From: Thermoleophilia bacterium
GTDB taxonomy: Bacteria > Actinomycetota > Thermoleophilia > Gaiellales > SKUG01
Length of the DNA stretch: 6,004 nucleotides
Assembly: GCA_020438525.1 (NCBI GenBank)
Contig: JAGQUL010000251.1
Location: forward strand, 1-6,004
Direction of reading: 5' to 3'
Position numbers and translations under genes: made by a program. The notes under the pieces were generated by a model. That model worked only from the letters and a program-made list of their open reading frames with translations. It had not been told where the DNA came from and did no database searches. Below are positions 4,560 through 6,004 of the stretch, one piece after another. How positions within the stretch are numbered: the stretch's first letter is position 1; each line of letters starts with the position of its first letter.

Positions 4560-5720
4560 GTGACGGACGCGCGTGGCGTGATCGAGTTCGACCAGGTGAC
4601 GAAGGTCTACCCCGGTGCAACTGCACCGAGCGTGGACCAGCTCACGTTCCGGATCGAGGCGGGCGAGATCTGCGCGCTGGTCGGCCCGTCCGGCAGCGGC
4701 AAGACCACCGCGATGCGGATGGTGAACCGCCTGCACGAGCCCACGAGCGGCAGCATCCGGATCGACGGGGTCGACAACCGCTCGCTCGACGTGGAGACGC
4801 TGCGCCGCTCGATCGGCTACGTGATCCAGCAGGTCGGCCTGTTCCCGCACCGTACCGTGCTCGACAACGTCGGCACCGTGCCGCGGCTGCTCGGCTGGCC
4901 GGAGTCGCAGATCGCGGCCCGATCGCGCGAGCTGCTCGACCTCGTCGGCCTGGACCCGTCGACGTTCGGCAACCGCTTCCCCAGCCAGCTCTCCGGCGGG
5001 CAGCGCCAGCGGGTCGGCGTGGCACGAGCGCTCGCGGCGGATCCGCCGGTGATGCTGATGGACGAGCCGTTCGGTGCGATCGACCCGCTCGTTCGCGAGC
5101 AGATCCAGGACGAGTTCCTGCGCATGCAGCAGGACGTGCGCAAGACGATCATCATCGTGACGCACGACCTCGACGAGGCGATGCGGATGGGCGACAAGGT
5201 GGCGATCCTGATGGAGGGCGGCAGGCTCGCGCAGATCGCCACGCCCGAGGAGCTGCTCGCGAACCCCGCGAGCGAGTTCGTGGAGCGGTTCGTGGGCGGC
5301 GATTCCACGCTGCGACGACTCGCGCTGGCCAAGGTGCACGACCTGCCGCTGATCCCGCTCGACGTGGCGCACGCGCAGGGCTTCGGCCTGCTCGTCGACC
5401 CGACGAACGGGGTGCCGGTGCAGTGGTCGAGCGGCGCGCCGGTGAAGGCGCGCATCGCGATCGACGCGACGCTGCGAACCGCGCTTGCCGACCTGATCGC
5501 GAGCGGTGAGCAGTTCGCACCGGTCGTGGACGGTCACGGGCATCCCGTGGGGATCGTGACGAGCGCGCTGCTGCACGGCTGGCTCGAGCGCCCGCTCGCG
5601 TCGCAGCCCGACGCGCACGCGGCCGCCGGCATCGACTGGCACGGCCCGGCGCAGCACGGCTACGCACCGCCCATGCAGGCGCAGCCACCCAACCGCTTCG
5701 GCCACACGAGGTTCGCGTAG
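4560..5720 (+). CDS. opuCA: Osmoprotectant ABC importer, ATP-binding subunit (OpuCA/ProV type)
   Basis: The 386-aa cytoplasmic ATPase should power uptake of a quaternary-ammonium compatible solute such as glycine betaine, choline or carnitine; the exact substrate cannot be read here. Its motifs in order are Walker A GPSGSGKTT (42-50), Q-loop Gln90/Gln91, signature LSGGQ (144-148), Walker B VMLMDEP (164-170), and switch His202. The FVGGD and LRRL block just after the ATPase core (244-254) is typical of OpuCA/ProV rather than other importer ATPases. Residues about 255-340 form a CBS-type region: the second unit (about 300-340, with PVVDGHGHPVGIVTSALL) is well formed and the first looks degenerate. 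CBS domains in this family sense ionic strength or bind c-di-AMP to gate transport. The last 40 or so residues are a His/Pro/Gln/Ala-rich tail. The permease gene starts 2 nt after its stop, so they form one operon. The GTG start is chosen on its ribosome binding site; ATG 4536 would add eight residues. Confidence 0.93.
   Translation: MTDARGVIEFDQVTKVYPGATAPSVDQLTFRIEAGEICALVGPSGSGKTTAMRMVNRLHEPTSGSIRIDGVDNRSLDVETLRRSIGYVIQQVGLFPHRTVLDNVGTVPRLLGWPESQIAARSRELLDLVGLDPSTFGNRFPSQLSGGQRQRVGVARALAADPPVMLMDEPFGAIDPLVREQIQDEFLRMQQDVRKTIIIVTHDLDEAMRMGDKVAILMEGGRLAQIATPEELLANPASEFVERFVGGDSTLRRLALAKVHDLPLIPLDVAHAQGFGLLVDPTNGVPVQWSSGAPVKARIAIDATLRTALADLIASGEQFAPVVDGHGHPVGIVTSALLHGWLERPLASQPDAHAAAGIDWHGPAQHGYAPPMQAQPPNRFGHTRFA
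5708..5711 (+). promoter_or_regulatory. Ribosome binding site of the permease gene
   Basis: GAGG at 5708-5711, inside the last codons of the ATPase gene, lies 10 nt before the GTG at 5722. This supports translation of the permease from the same mRNA. Confidence 0.45.
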
Positions 5721-5721
5721 C

Positions 5722-6004
5722 GTGTCGTTCATCCTCGACAACAAGCTCGACGTGTTCCGGCTCACGCTCGAGCACGTCCTGCTCTGCGCGATCGCGCTCG
5801 GGATCGCGATGATCATCGCGGTGCCGCTCGGCGTCTGGATGCACGGTCGGCAGAAGCGGATCGGCGCGGTGACCGCGATCACCGGCGTGCTCTACACGAT
5901 CCCGAGCCTCGCGCTGTTCGCGATCCTCGTGCCGATCGTGGGACTCGGCGTGGTGCCGACCGTCGCAGGGCTCGTGCTGTATGCACAGCTGATGCTCGTG
6001 CGCG
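5722..6004 (+). CDS. opuCB: Osmoprotectant ABC importer permease (OpuCB type), 5' part
   Basis: Only the first 94 codons are present; the frame is open at the window edge. The product is an inner-membrane permease of the binding-protein-dependent transport family. The start reads (M)SFILDNKLDVFRLTLEHV, followed by a first membrane segment at about 20-41 with the PLG turn (residues 37-39) usual for this family. A second hydrophobic stretch includes YTIPSLALFAILVPIVGLG (59-77), very like the TIPSLALFA block conserved in OpuCB/ProW-type permeases, and then LVLYAQLMLVR. The GTG start is one base after the ATPase stop codon (TAG, C, GTG), so the two are co-transcribed and probably coupled. The rest of the permease, a substrate-binding subunit and possibly a second permease are expected downstream. 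Confidence 0.9.
   Translation, partial: MSFILDNKLDVFRLTLEHVLLCAIALGIAMIIAVPLGVWMHGRQKRIGAVTAITGVLYTIPSLALFAILVPIVGLGVVPTVAGLVLYAQLMLVR

Noticed and set aside
3668..5509. Plus-strand 613-codon frame overlapping the membrane protein and ATPase genes
   Set aside because: It crosses two identified genes in another frame and reads as Arg/Gly/Ala-rich nonsense with no membrane or catalytic motif.
3555..5882. Long minus-strand open frame (about 775 codons)
   Set aside because: It lies antisense to the DUF2157-like gene and the clearly identified opu genes. The translation is rich in Arg, His, Asp and Gln without motifs, typical of a GC-driven shadow.

Overview
The window is a very GC-rich bacterial chromosome segment, roughly 70% G+C by eye. 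Third codon positions are overwhelmingly G or C, GTG starts are frequent, and Ala, Arg and Val are abundant. This fits a high-GC actinobacterium (Actinomycetota, possibly a deep lineage such as Acidimicrobiia or Thermoleophilia). No rRNA, tRNA or phylogenetic marker is present, so the assignment is an inference; other high-GC phyla are not excluded. I see no mobile element, CRISPR array, tRNA or origin. Gene density is high and no gene-free stretch exceeds 300 bases.

Layout. Positions 1-24 are probably the last codons of an upstream plus-strand gene, followed by a very strong 57-nt inverted repeat (45-101). A low-molecular-weight protein tyrosine phosphatase follows (147-659), with a terminator-like stem directly after its stop. 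Next is a small exported Trp- and Cys-rich protein (803-1222). It converges with a minus-strand CPBP-family (CAAX/Abi-type) intramembrane metalloprotease (1242-2159) whose catalytic motifs are all intact. A 112-bp divergent promoter region separates the protease from a two-gene plus-strand unit: a five-TM protein with a basic N-terminus and a Lys/Ala-rich tail (2272-3450), and a roughly ten-TM DUF2157-like membrane protein (3447-4409). These two overlap by four bases (GTGA). After a 150-bp gap comes the start of an osmoprotectant ABC importer: an OpuCA/ProV-type ATPase with a CBS-type C-terminal region (4560-5720), and the first 94 codons of an OpuCB-type permease (5722 to the window edge).

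How the genes relate. The two opu genes clearly work together as a compatible-solute importer; the rest of the permease, a substrate-binding protein and perhaps a second permease should lie just downstream. The five-TM/ten-TM pair is probably co-translated and may form a complex, but neither has a function I can name. The protease is divergent from that pair and may share its regulation. The phosphatase and the exported protein appear to be single genes. The least-explained parts are the central membrane cluster, the exported Trp/Cys-rich protein and the long hairpin at the left end. I find no convincing novel defence, mobile or RNA-guided system.
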